A stretch of 64,000 nt of DNA from JAVVHE01 sp038238915 (GTDB lineage: Bacteria; Pseudomonadota; Alphaproteobacteria; Sphingomonadales; Sphingomonadaceae), in assembly GCA_038238915.1 (NCBI GenBank), contig JBBSFH010000009.1, positions 62,001-126,000 of the forward strand, read 5' to 3'. The position numbers and the translations under genes are program-made. The notes under the pieces were generated by a model, which did no database searches, had not been told where the DNA came from, and saw only the letters and a list, made by a program, of their open reading frames with translations. Below are positions 42,060 through 50,383 of the stretch, piece after piece. Within the stretch, counting starts at the first letter, position 1; each line of letters opens with the position of its first letter.

Positions 42060-42898
42060 GCATGAAGTGGATCGGATCGGCGATCGGCATGCTGCTGTTG
42101 CTGCTGATCGCATCGAGCGCGCTCAGGATCGTGCCCGAGACCGAGCAGGATATCGTGCTCAGTTTCGGTCGCCCATCGCGCATCATCAACGCTTACAACC
42201 CGCGTGAACCCATTGGCCGCTCGGGTGCCGGGCTCGCAGTGATCATCCCGCTGCTCGAGACGGTTGTCCCCGTGGACAAGCGCATCCGCGATCTCGATCT
42301 GAATGCGCAGACGGTGCTTTCGACCGATCAGCTGCGGCTGGTCGTCGATGCGTTCGCGCGCTTCAGAATCGTCAATCCGCTGCGCATGTACGAGACGCGC
42401 GGCAGCGAGGATCAGGTCCGCACGCAGTTGCAGACCATCCTCGCCTCCCGGCTCAGGAACGAGCTTGGCAAACAGCCGTTCGCAGCGCTGCTCAGCCCCG
42501 AGCGCACAATCCTGATGCAGGCGATCCAGGCGGACGTGAACCGCGAGGCGCGCGGCATCGGCGCCGAGATTGTCGATCTGCGCATCAAGCGCGCCGATCT
42601 GCCCGCGGGCACTCCGCTTGCGGGTGCATATGCACGCATGGCGTCGGCGCGGGACCAGGAGGCGCGCACGATCGCGGCGAACGGGCAGCGTCGTGCACAG
42701 CTGGTGAAGGCGGGCGCGGACGCGCAGGCAGCGCAGATCTACGCCAAATCCTATGGGGCCGATCCCGATTTCTACGCCTTTTTCCGGGCGATGCAGGCGT
42801 ATCGGCAGGCGTTCAAGGATGGAAACGCAACGCTCGTCCTATCGCCGGACAACGCATTCCTGCGAGAGTTCGAGGGTGCACGCGCGCCTAACCGATAG
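42056..42898 (+). CDS. hflC: FtsH protease modulator HflC
   Basis: A 280-residue partner of HflK. One N-terminal membrane segment (IGMLLLLLIASSALRIV) is followed by an SPFH domain with TEQDIVLSFGRP and RIRDLDLNAQTV, and then EIVDLRIKRADLP and SARDQEARTIAANGQ. ATG 42056 overlaps the hflK stop (ATGA). A protease gene follows 84 bases later, as often seen after hflKC. Confidence 0.93.
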   Translation: MSMKWIGSAIGMLLLLLIASSALRIVPETEQDIVLSFGRPSRIINAYNPREPIGRSGAGLAVIIPLLETVVPVDKRIRDLDLNAQTVLSTDQLRLVVDAFARFRIVNPLRMYETRGSEDQVRTQLQTILASRLRNELGKQPFAALLSPERTILMQAIQADVNREARGIGAEIVDLRIKRADLPAGTPLAGAYARMASARDQEARTIAANGQRRAQLVKAGADAQAAQIYAKSYGADPDFYAFFRAMQAYRQAFKDGNATLVLSPDNAFLREFEGARAPNR

Positions 42899-42982
42899 TC
42901 ATTCATTCGCCTGTCAGCACAACGATTCTAGCTGTAATTCCGTCAGCGCCCCTTCGCCCAAAGTCCAGGAGACTTGGTTCCC

Positions 42983-44554
42983 GTGAAAATCGCCTATGCC
43001 CTTACCCTGGGTGCACTCGTGGCAGGCAGCGCCGCCGGCGTCGCGCTCCAGTCGCCCGCCACCGCGCAGTCCGCAGTTCCCGAGCCGCAGAATGCACCCG
43101 CGCGGATGCCGCATATCCGTGCGATGCAGAACGGCACGCCTTTCAGCTTCGCCGATCTGGCCGAGCAGTTGCAGCCCGCAGTTGTCAACATTTCGGTCAA
43201 GCAGCGCGTCCCGGTGGCGCAGCGTGGTGCGCCGCAATCGCTGCAGGATCTGTTCCGCCAGTTCCAGGAGCCGCAGGGCGGGGACGAGGATGCGAAGCCC
43301 ACCACGCGTGAGGCGACCGCGCTCGGCAGCGGCTTCATCATCGATCCCAGTGGATATATCGTCACCGACAACCACGTGATCGCCGCCAGCGGCAAGGGCG
43401 GCAACGTCAACACGATTACGGTGACGCTTACCGATCACCGCGAGTTCGTCGCGCGCGTGATCGGGCGCGACACGCTCGCCGATCTGGCGCTGCTCAAGAT
43501 CGAGGGCAATAACCTGCCGTATGTAACCTTCGGCGATTCGACCAAGACCCGCGTGGGCGATTGGGCGCTTGCCATCGGCAACCCGTTCGGGCTGGGCGGC
43601 ACAGTGACGGCGGGCATCGTCTCGGCACTCAAGCGCAACATCCAGAGCGGCCAGTACGACCGCTACATTCAGACCGACGCGAGCATCAACCAGGGCAACT
43701 CGGGCGGTCCGTTGTTCGATATTCAGGGCAATGTGATCGGCATCAACACGATCATCCTGTCGCCGACCGGCGGCAACATCGGCCTGGGGTTCGCCACGCC
43801 CGCCGAAGTCGCCAAGCCGATCATCGATCAGCTACGCGGCGGCGGCAAGGTACGACGCGGCTATCTGGGCGTCGCGATCCGTCCCGTCACCGACGATATC
43901 GCCGACGCGCTCTCGCTCCCCAAGAACCGCGGCGAGATCATCGAAGATGTCACCGCCGGCGGACCGGGCGCACGCGCGGGCATCAAGCGCGGCGACGTCG
44001 TCGTCCGTGTGGCGGGGGTGGACGTTACCCCGGATTCGACACTGTCCTACATCGTCGCCAATCAGAAGATCGGCGGAAGCATCCCGATCGAAATGATCCG
44101 CGAAGGCAAGCGCCTGACCGTCAACGCGACGCTCGGCGAGCGCCCGTCCGAGGCGGTGCTCGCAGCCGCCAACGGCGGCACACCGGACGATGAGACCGAT
44201 CCGGCCACGACGCAGACCACGCCCGGCCAGAAGGCGGCGCGTGCATCGCTGGGCATAACACTCCAGCCGCTGACTGTAGAGTCACGCCAGCAGTTACGCT
44301 TGCCCGATACGGTGGTCGGTGTCGTGGTCGCTGCGGTCAATCCGGAGAGCGATGCCGCGACCAAGGGGATCTCACGCGGCGACGTGATCCTCAGCATCGG
44401 ACAGGTTCCCACACCAACGCCCGACGCGGCGGCCGCCGCAGTGGAGGCGGCGCGCAAGGCGGGCCGCAAGACGGTGTTGATGCTGGTCCAGCATCGCGGC
44501 GGGCCGCCGATCTTCGCGGGCGTCGCATTGATGGAGCCGGCGGCGGCAAAATAG
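42983..44554 (+). CDS. Periplasmic Do/DegP-type serine protease
   Basis: A 523-residue protease-chaperone. The signal peptide is ALTLGALVAGSAAGVAL. The trypsin-like domain shows His in TDNHVIA, Asp in DTLADLALLK and Ser in NQGNSGGP, followed by two PDZ domains (RRGYLGVAIRPV near 295 and ASLGITLQPL near 420). GTG 42983 is preferred: AGGAG lies 11 bases upstream, whereas TTG 42974 would be only 2 bases from it. It probably removes misfolded envelope proteins; its place after hflKC supports a quality-control role. Confidence 0.92.
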   Translation: MKIAYALTLGALVAGSAAGVALQSPATAQSAVPEPQNAPARMPHIRAMQNGTPFSFADLAEQLQPAVVNISVKQRVPVAQRGAPQSLQDLFRQFQEPQGGDEDAKPTTREATALGSGFIIDPSGYIVTDNHVIAASGKGGNVNTITVTLTDHREFVARVIGRDTLADLALLKIEGNNLPYVTFGDSTKTRVGDWALAIGNPFGLGGTVTAGIVSALKRNIQSGQYDRYIQTDASINQGNSGGPLFDIQGNVIGINTIILSPTGGNIGLGFATPAEVAKPIIDQLRGGGKVRRGYLGVAIRPVTDDIADALSLPKNRGEIIEDVTAGGPGARAGIKRGDVVVRVAGVDVTPDSTLSYIVANQKIGGSIPIEMIREGKRLTVNATLGERPSEAVLAAANGGTPDDETDPATTQTTPGQKAARASLGITLQPLTVESRQQLRLPDTVVGVVVAAVNPESDAATKGISRGDVILSIGQVPTPTPDAAAAAVEAARKAGRKTVLMLVQHRGGPPIFAGVALMEPAAAK

Positions 44555-44575
44555 CGCCTCGAACCGCTCGTCATC

Positions 44576-44605
44576 CCCGGCCGAGCACGAGCGTGCCTGG
44601 CCGGG
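44576..44605. repeat. GC hairpin of the GTCATCCCCGG repeat type, possible terminator
   Basis: CCCGGCC at 44576 pairs with GGCCGGG ending at 44605, with an inner GCACG/CGTGC stem. It is preceded by CGTCATC, as in the palindromic repeats at 2.4 and 3.7 kb, but shorter. It lies between the converging degP-type and sensor kinase genes and could stop transcripts from either side, though no T-run follows. Confidence 0.6.
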
Positions 44606-44661
44606 CCCAGCCTATCATTGTTGGTATCAATCCAGGCGAAGCCTTCGCTCGTGCCAGGCGC

Positions 44662-45936
44662 TTAATGCGCTGCCCCATCATCCTGAGCGTCCGTTCCCCC
44701 ACCACCCCGCGCCTCTGGCAGCGTGAAGCTCACCACGGTCCCCTCGCCCGGCTTGCTGACGATGCCGAGCTGGCCCCGATGCCGCTCGACGATGTGCTTG
44801 ACGATCGCGAGCCCGAGCCCAGTCCCGCCGACCGAGCGCGAACGGCCACTGTCCACCCTGTAGAAGCGTTCGGTAAGGCGGGGCAGATGTTCGGGCGCGA
44901 TGCCATCGCCCTGATCCTCGACGCTCACCCGGATCATCGGTTCGGACCGCGCCGCGCGCGCCGCGAGCACCTCGGCGCGCACGATGATCGGCGTTCCACT
45001 GCGACCATATTTGAGCGCGTTCGAGATCAGGTTGTGGAGAACCTGCAGGATCTGGTCGCGATCCCCGATGGCTTCGGGGAGCGTATCGGCGAATTCGGCG
45101 CGGAGCACGCGCTGATCGCCCTCCAGCCGCACCGCAAGCGTCTTGCCGACATCGTGCACCAGCGGGCCGACCGCGATCGGCGTGCGCGGCGGCACATATT
45201 TATCGAGTTCGATCCGGCTGAGCGACAGCAGGTCGTCGATCAGCCGCGCCATGCGTCGTGCCTCGCGCGCCATGATCTCGAGGAACCGCGCGCGCGCAGG
45301 CTCGTCCTCGGCAGCCGGGCCCTCGAGCGTTTCGATGAAGCCGAGGATCGTCGCCAGCGGTGTCTTGAGTTCGTGGCTCGCGTTGGCGACAAAATCGACG
45401 CGCATCCGCTCGGTCAGCCGCGCCTGCGTGATATCGGCGAAGGTGAGCAGAACGCGCTGATCGGCGAGCTCGATCGCGCGCAGGCGGAAGATGTTCTCGG
45501 GCCGGGCAAAGCCGACCAGTTCGCGGGTAGAAGCAGAATGCCGATCGCGTGCTTCGATCGTGGCTTCGATCACTGCTGGGTGGCGCAGGCCGACTCGCAG
45601 ATCGTCGCCGATAATCCGATCGCCGAGCAGCGCGCGCGCGCTGGCGTTGGCATGCGCGACAAACAGGCGAGCGTCGATCAGGATCGCCGGATCAGCGAGC
45701 GCCTCGATCCCGATCGAATCATCGGGTTGGGGTGGGCGCGGGGGAGGCAGCAGCCGCAGATCGGGCGGCTCCTGCGCGACACGCGGCACCATCGCCGCCG
45801 TGCCACCCACCAGCAACGCCGCGACGATCAGTGCGGCAAGCATCGTCTGACCACGCACATAGGCCAGCGCAGCGGCAGCCACGAGCAGGCAGACCACAAT
45901 CAGGCCCACAGCAAAGGCCAAACCTGCCCGCATCAC
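44662..45936 (-). CDS. PhoR-like sensor histidine kinase (orphan here)
   Basis: A 424-residue membrane kinase. Two N-terminal membrane segments (AGLAFAVGLIVVCLLVAAAA and TMLAALIVAALLVGG) lead to a PAS-like region (IEALADPAILIDARLFVAHANA), the HisKA phospho-His in ANASHELKTPL near residue 190, and the ATPase N, G1 and G2 boxes (NLISNALKYG, VEDQGDGIAP, GGTGLGLAIVK). It resembles PhoR in layout. No response regulator is adjacent and the signal is unknown. Confidence 0.85.
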   Translation of the reverse strand: MMRAGLAFAVGLIVVCLLVAAAALAYVRGQTMLAALIVAALLVGGTAAMVPRVAQEPPDLRLLPPPRPPQPDDSIGIEALADPAILIDARLFVAHANASARALLGDRIIGDDLRVGLRHPAVIEATIEARDRHSASTRELVGFARPENIFRLRAIELADQRVLLTFADITQARLTERMRVDFVANASHELKTPLATILGFIETLEGPAAEDEPARARFLEIMAREARRMARLIDDLLSLSRIELDKYVPPRTPIAVGPLVHDVGKTLAVRLEGDQRVLRAEFADTLPEAIGDRDQILQVLHNLISNALKYGRSGTPIIVRAEVLAARAARSEPMIRVSVEDQGDGIAPEHLPRLTERFYRVDSGRSRSVGGTGLGLAIVKHIVERHRGQLGIVSKPGEGTVVSFTLPEARGGGGTDAQDDGAAH

Positions 45937-46002
45937 GCATCCCGCCAGTCGAAGCGCGCGTGATGGACCGGGCGCGCGAGGGACGCAACGGCGCGCGAAG
46001 CC

Positions 46003-46701
46003 TCAGGCCACCGCAATTGCGGCGTGCAGCGATGGGGCAAACAGCCGATCGAGCGTCGGCAGCAGCATATCATAATGATCGATCACCGCGGCTGCGCCCA
46101 GCGTTTCCACCGGCTCGGTCGAGAAGCCGAAGCGGACTGCTATCGTGGGCACGTCGGCGGCCAGCCCCGCATTCACATCGAAATGCGTATCGCCCACGAA
46201 CGCCGCATCGGCACGATCGCCGCCCGCAGCGCGGATCGTGGCGAGCAGATGTTCGGGATCGGGCTTGCGCACCGGCAGGCTGTCCCCGCCGAGAATCGCG
46301 GCGAACCGATCGTTCCAGCCGAGCGCATCGATCAGTTTGCGCGCGAGCCGCTCGGTCTTGTTGGTGCAGATCGCAAGGTGGCAACCGTGCAGCGCGAGCG
46401 CGTCGAGCGCGGCCAGCACACCCAAATAGGGCTTCGAGCCGACCGCGATATTCTGCGCGTAGTAATCGAGGAACACCGGCATGATCGCGAGTGCGAGCGC
46501 GCGCGCCTCCTCGCCCGTGCCGGCCAGCCCGCGCTCGATCAGCTTGAGCGCGCCCGATCCCACCATGTCCTGCACGTCCGCCTGCGGCAGCGGTGCCCGC
46601 CCCAGCGTGGAGAGCGCGTGGTTGAGCGCGGCAGCGAGATCGGGGCCGGTATCGACCAGCGTCCCATCGAGATCGAACACGATGGTCTTGGGCAAGTGCA
46701 T
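46003..46701 (-). CDS. gph: Phosphoglycolate phosphatase (Gph), HAD family
   Basis: A 232-residue HAD-like hydrolase that removes phosphate from 2-phosphoglycolate. The nucleophile motif is VFDLDGTLVDTGPDL at the N-terminus, the Thr/Ser motif is ICTNKTE, the Lys is in PVRKPDPEHL and the acidic motif is VGDTHFDVNAG. ATG 46701 is used. It diverges from glmU. Some homologues act on other small phosphates. Confidence 0.85.
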   Translation of the reverse strand: MHLPKTIVFDLDGTLVDTGPDLAAALNHALSTLGRAPLPQADVQDMVGSGALKLIERGLAGTGEEARALALAIMPVFLDYYAQNIAVGSKPYLGVLAALDALALHGCHLAICTNKTERLARKLIDALGWNDRFAAILGGDSLPVRKPDPEHLLATIRAAGGDRADAAFVGDTHFDVNAGLAADVPTIAVRFGFSTEPVETLGAAAVIDHYDMLLPTLDRLFAPSLHAAIAVA

Positions 46702-46814
46702 GGCCGCTATCTCCCTGGTGGCGAAACCGCCCGGCGGGAACGCCTAGCGCGGGCGAGACGCATGTGGCAAAGCCCGCGCCGTCGCACCGGCCCGTGAAAA
46801 GAGTTCGTCCCCGC

Positions 46815-48179
46815 ATGACCGCCAGACCTGTCGCTGCGATCGTCCTTGCGGCGGGCAAGGGCACCCGGATGAAATCGGAGCGTCATAAGGTGCTCCATCC
46901 GATCGCCGGACGCCCTATGCTGCTGCATCTGCTCGCCAGCGTCGAAGCACTCGGCACCGCGCGGCAGGTGGTCGTGGTCGGCGCGATGGGCGATCAGGTT
47001 CGCGCGGCGGTGGCAGCTCGGGGCGTGGATGTGGTGACGCAGGATCCGCAACTCGGGACCGCGCACGCGGTGCTCCAGGCGAAGGCCGCGCTCGCGGGGT
47101 TCGAGGGCGACGTTCTCATCCTCTACGGAGATGTGCCGCTGGTCACGAGCGCCACGATGCGCGCGATGCTGGATGCGCTGCACGGGCCAACATCGCCAGC
47201 GGCAGCCGTGCTGACCTTCCGTCCCGCCGATCCTGCCGCCTATGGCCGCGTGATCGCAGACGCGGATGGCCGTATCCGGACGATGGTGGAATATAAGGAC
47301 GCCTCGCCCGAACAGCGCGCGCAGACGCTATGCAATTCGGGCCTGATGGCGGTGAGCGCGAGCGATCTGTGGCCGCTGCTCGAGCGCGTGGGCGACGATA
47401 ACGCCGCGCGCGAATATTATCTGCCCGATATCGTGATGATCGCGCGCGAGGACGGGCGGACGAGCGTTTCGGTGGAGACGACCGAGACCGAGGTGGCGGG
47501 CATCAACAGTCGCGCCGAACTCGCGTGCGTGGAGGCGGCGTGGCAGGCGCGGCGGCGCGCCGAGGCGATGGCGGACGGCGTAACGCTGATCGCGCCCGAG
47601 ACCTGCTGGTTCGCGCACGATACCGTGCTGGGCCGCGATGTGACGATCGAACCCAATGTCTGGTTCGGCCCCGGCGCGAGCGTTGGAGATGGCGCGACGA
47701 TCCGTGCGTTCAGCCATATCGAGGGAGCACGGATCGGCGCAGGATGCGAAATCGGCCCGTTCGCCCGGCTGCGGCCCGGGACCGAACTTGGCGCAGGCGT
47801 GAAAATTGGAAACTTCGTCGAAGTGAAGAAGTCGCGGCTTGGCGATGGCGCGAAAGCCAATCATCTAAGCTACATCGGCGATGCGGAGGTGGGAGCGCGG
47901 GCGAACATCGGAGCGGGCACGATCACCTGCAATTACGATGGCTTCGCCAAGCACAGGACCGTGATCGGCGAGGACGCCTTCATCGGTTCGAACAGCGCTC
48001 TGGTCGCTCCCGTGACCATCGGCGCGGGCGCGATCGTGGGTGCGGGCTCGGCGATCGTGCAGGATGTCGCGCCGGGTGCGCTCGGCGTCGCGCGCGGACG
48101 CCAGGACGAACGACCCAACTGGGCGATGCGCTTCCGCGAAAGCGCGGCGGCTGCCAAAGCGGCCGCAAAGGCCAAGTAA
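46815..48179 (+). CDS. glmU: Bifunctional GlmU (N-acetyltransferase/uridyltransferase)
   Basis: A 454-residue enzyme that acetylates glucosamine-1-phosphate and then makes UDP-GlcNAc for cell wall and lipid A. The uridyltransferase domain begins IVLAAGKGTRMKS; the C-terminal left-handed beta-helix has hexapeptide repeats and ends in the acetyltransferase motif ITCNYDGFAKHRT. ATG 46815 gives standard length. glmS follows after 15 bases, so the two consecutive steps are encoded together. Confidence 0.95.
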   Translation: MTARPVAAIVLAAGKGTRMKSERHKVLHPIAGRPMLLHLLASVEALGTARQVVVVGAMGDQVRAAVAARGVDVVTQDPQLGTAHAVLQAKAALAGFEGDVLILYGDVPLVTSATMRAMLDALHGPTSPAAAVLTFRPADPAAYGRVIADADGRIRTMVEYKDASPEQRAQTLCNSGLMAVSASDLWPLLERVGDDNAAREYYLPDIVMIAREDGRTSVSVETTETEVAGINSRAELACVEAAWQARRRAEAMADGVTLIAPETCWFAHDTVLGRDVTIEPNVWFGPGASVGDGATIRAFSHIEGARIGAGCEIGPFARLRPGTELGAGVKIGNFVEVKKSRLGDGAKANHLSYIGDAEVGARANIGAGTITCNYDGFAKHRTVIGEDAFIGSNSALVAPVTIGAGAIVGAGSAIVQDVAPGALGVARGRQDERPNWAMRFRESAAAAKAAAKAK

Positions 48180-48194
48180 GGGGATCATCGGCGT

Positions 48195-50018
48195 ATGTGC
48201 GGCATCATCGGCATTCTCAGCCACGAAGAGGTCTCGGACCGCCTGCTCGATGGCCTCAAGCGCCTCGAATACCGCGGCTACGATAGCGCCGGGATCGCCA
48301 CGCTGGTTGATGGCCACATCGAGCGCCGCCGGGCGGAGGGCAAGCTCGCCAATCTCGCGCGCGTGCTGCGCGATGAGCCGCTGCCAGGCACGATCGGCAT
48401 CGCGCACACGCGCTGGGCGACGCACGGTGCGCCCACGGTGGACAATGCGCACCCGCACGCGACCGAGGAGGTCGCGCTGGTCCACAACGGCATCATAGAA
48501 AATTTCAAACCGCTGCGCGAAGAATTGCTCGCGCAGGGCCGCGTGCTGCACAGCCAGACCGATAGCGAGGTCGTGGCGCACCTGATCTCGCGCGAGGTCG
48601 AAGCGGGGGTGGACCCCGCGACCGCGACCGGCGGTGTGCTCAAGCGCCTCCACGGCGCGTTTGCGCTGGCGATCCTGTTCAAGCGCGATCCCGATCTGCT
48701 GATCGGCGCGCGGCGCGGATCGCCGCTCGTGGTCGGCTACGGCGAGAACGAGATGTTCTTAGGCTCGGACGCGATCGCGCTCGGACCGCTGACGCGCCGC
48801 ATTTCCTACCTCGAAGAGGGTGACTGGGTGGTGATCCGTCGCGGCTCGGTCCAGGTGTTCGATGCGGAGGATTGCGCCGTGACGCGCCCGATCGTCGACA
48901 GCCAGATCACCGGCGGGCTGATCGACAAGGCCGGCTATCGCCACTTCATGCAGAAGGAAATCTTCGAGCAGCCCACGGTGGTGGCGCAGACGCTCGGATC
49001 GTATCTGCGTCCGCTCGAAGAACTTGTGGCGCTGCCGTCGCTACCCTTCGATCTCTCAACAATCCGGCGAGTGTCGATCATTGCGTGCGGGACCAGCTAT
49101 TATGCGGGCATGGTCGGCAAATACTGGATCGAGGCGCTTGCGCGACTTCCGGTCGAACTCGATATCGCGTCCGAATTCCGTTACCGTGATCCGGTGCTGC
49201 AGGAGGGTGGTCTCGCGCTTTTCATCAGCCAGTCGGGTGAGACCGCCGATACGCTTGCCGCGCTGCGCCACGCCAAGGCGCACGGGCAGAAGATTGCGAC
49301 CGTGGTCAATGTGACCAGCAGTTCGATGGCGCGCGAGAGCGAACTCGTGCTGCCAACGCACGCGGGCCCCGAAATCGGCGTCGCGTCGACCAAGGCGTTC
49401 ACCTGCCAGCTCGCGGTAATCGCGGCATTCGCGATCGCACTCGGCCGCGCGCAGGGTCGGCTGAGCGCGGAGGACGAGCACCGCTACGTCCACCTGATGG
49501 GCGAAATTCCCGCCGCGATGAACGCGGCGCTGGCGAAGAACGACGAGATCGAGCGCCTCGGCCACAAGATCGCGCCCGCACGCGACGTGCTATATCTGGG
49601 CCGCGGCCCAGATTATCCGCTCGCACTCGAAGGTGCGCTGAAGTTGAAGGAGATCAGCTACATTCACGCCGAGGGCTATGCGGCGGGCGAGATGAAGCAT
49701 GGCCCCATCGCGCTGATCGACGAGAATGTGCCTGTAGTGGTGATTGCTCCAAGCGGCCCGCTGTTCGACAAGACAGTCAGCAATATGCAGGAAGTGATGG
49801 CGCGCGCCGGGCAGGTGATCCTGATTTCAGACGCGGCCGGCATTGCGGCGCAAGGCGACAGCGCCGCCTCGACGATCGCGATGCCATCGGTGGACCCGTT
49901 CATTGCGCCGCTCATCTACGCGATCCCGGTCCAGTTGCTGGCATATCACACAGCGGTGGCCAAGGGGACCGATGTCGATCAGCCGCGTAATTTAGCGAAA
50001 TCGGTGACGGTGGAATAA
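48195..50018 (+). CDS. glmS: Glutamine-fructose-6-phosphate transaminase (isomerizing), GlmS
   Basis: A 607-residue enzyme that makes glucosamine-6-phosphate, supplying the GlmU substrate. The glutaminase Cys is residue 2 (MCGIIGI) after Met removal, HTRWATHG follows, and the two SIS domains contain ACGTSYYAGM, ISQSGETADT and the C-terminal KSVTVE. No glmS ribozyme-like leader is apparent in the 15-base gap to glmU. Confidence 0.95.
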   Translation: MCGIIGILSHEEVSDRLLDGLKRLEYRGYDSAGIATLVDGHIERRRAEGKLANLARVLRDEPLPGTIGIAHTRWATHGAPTVDNAHPHATEEVALVHNGIIENFKPLREELLAQGRVLHSQTDSEVVAHLISREVEAGVDPATATGGVLKRLHGAFALAILFKRDPDLLIGARRGSPLVVGYGENEMFLGSDAIALGPLTRRISYLEEGDWVVIRRGSVQVFDAEDCAVTRPIVDSQITGGLIDKAGYRHFMQKEIFEQPTVVAQTLGSYLRPLEELVALPSLPFDLSTIRRVSIIACGTSYYAGMVGKYWIEALARLPVELDIASEFRYRDPVLQEGGLALFISQSGETADTLAALRHAKAHGQKIATVVNVTSSSMARESELVLPTHAGPEIGVASTKAFTCQLAVIAAFAIALGRAQGRLSAEDEHRYVHLMGEIPAAMNAALAKNDEIERLGHKIAPARDVLYLGRGPDYPLALEGALKLKEISYIHAEGYAAGEMKHGPIALIDENVPVVVIAPSGPLFDKTVSNMQEVMARAGQVILISDAAGIAAQGDSAASTIAMPSVDPFIAPLIYAIPVQLLAYHTAVAKGTDVDQPRNLAKSVTVE

Positions 50019-50023
50019 GCACG

Positions 50024-50380
50024 ATGCCGGAAGGGGGTTGTCACTGTGGTGCGGTGCGCTTCACGGTCGATCCCGGTTCCGCGCCCGAGCTGATCGAGTG
50101 CAACTGCTCAATGTGCGCCAAGGTGGGCTACCTGCACTTGATCGTGCCCGCCGCTGCTTTCGCGCTGCTGCACGGGGAGGCGATGCTAACCGACTATCGC
50201 TTCGGCACTGGCGCGGCGCGGCACCGCTTCTGTTCGATCTGCGGCGTAAAAAGCTTTTATGTGCCCCGCAGCCACCCCGACGGGATCAGTGTCAACGCCC
50301 GCTGCCTCGATGCCCCGCTCGATGCCCCGGTCCGCACGTTCGATGGACGCAATTGGGAACAGGCGCGTGCCACACTATAG
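50024..50380 (+). CDS. GFA/CENP-V family zinc protein
   Basis: A 118-residue protein of the glutathione-dependent formaldehyde-activating (GFA) family. Zinc Cys clusters are GGCHCGAVRF, ECNCSMCAK and FCSICGVK. Some members help formaldehyde join glutathione, but that role is not settled for the family. It follows glmS by 5 bases and faces the lytic transglycosylase gene tail to tail with a 3-base gap. Confidence 0.82.
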   Translation: MPEGGCHCGAVRFTVDPGSAPELIECNCSMCAKVGYLHLIVPAAAFALLHGEAMLTDYRFGTGAARHRFCSICGVKSFYVPRSHPDGISVNARCLDAPLDAPVRTFDGRNWEQARATL

Positions 50381-50383
50381 GGC

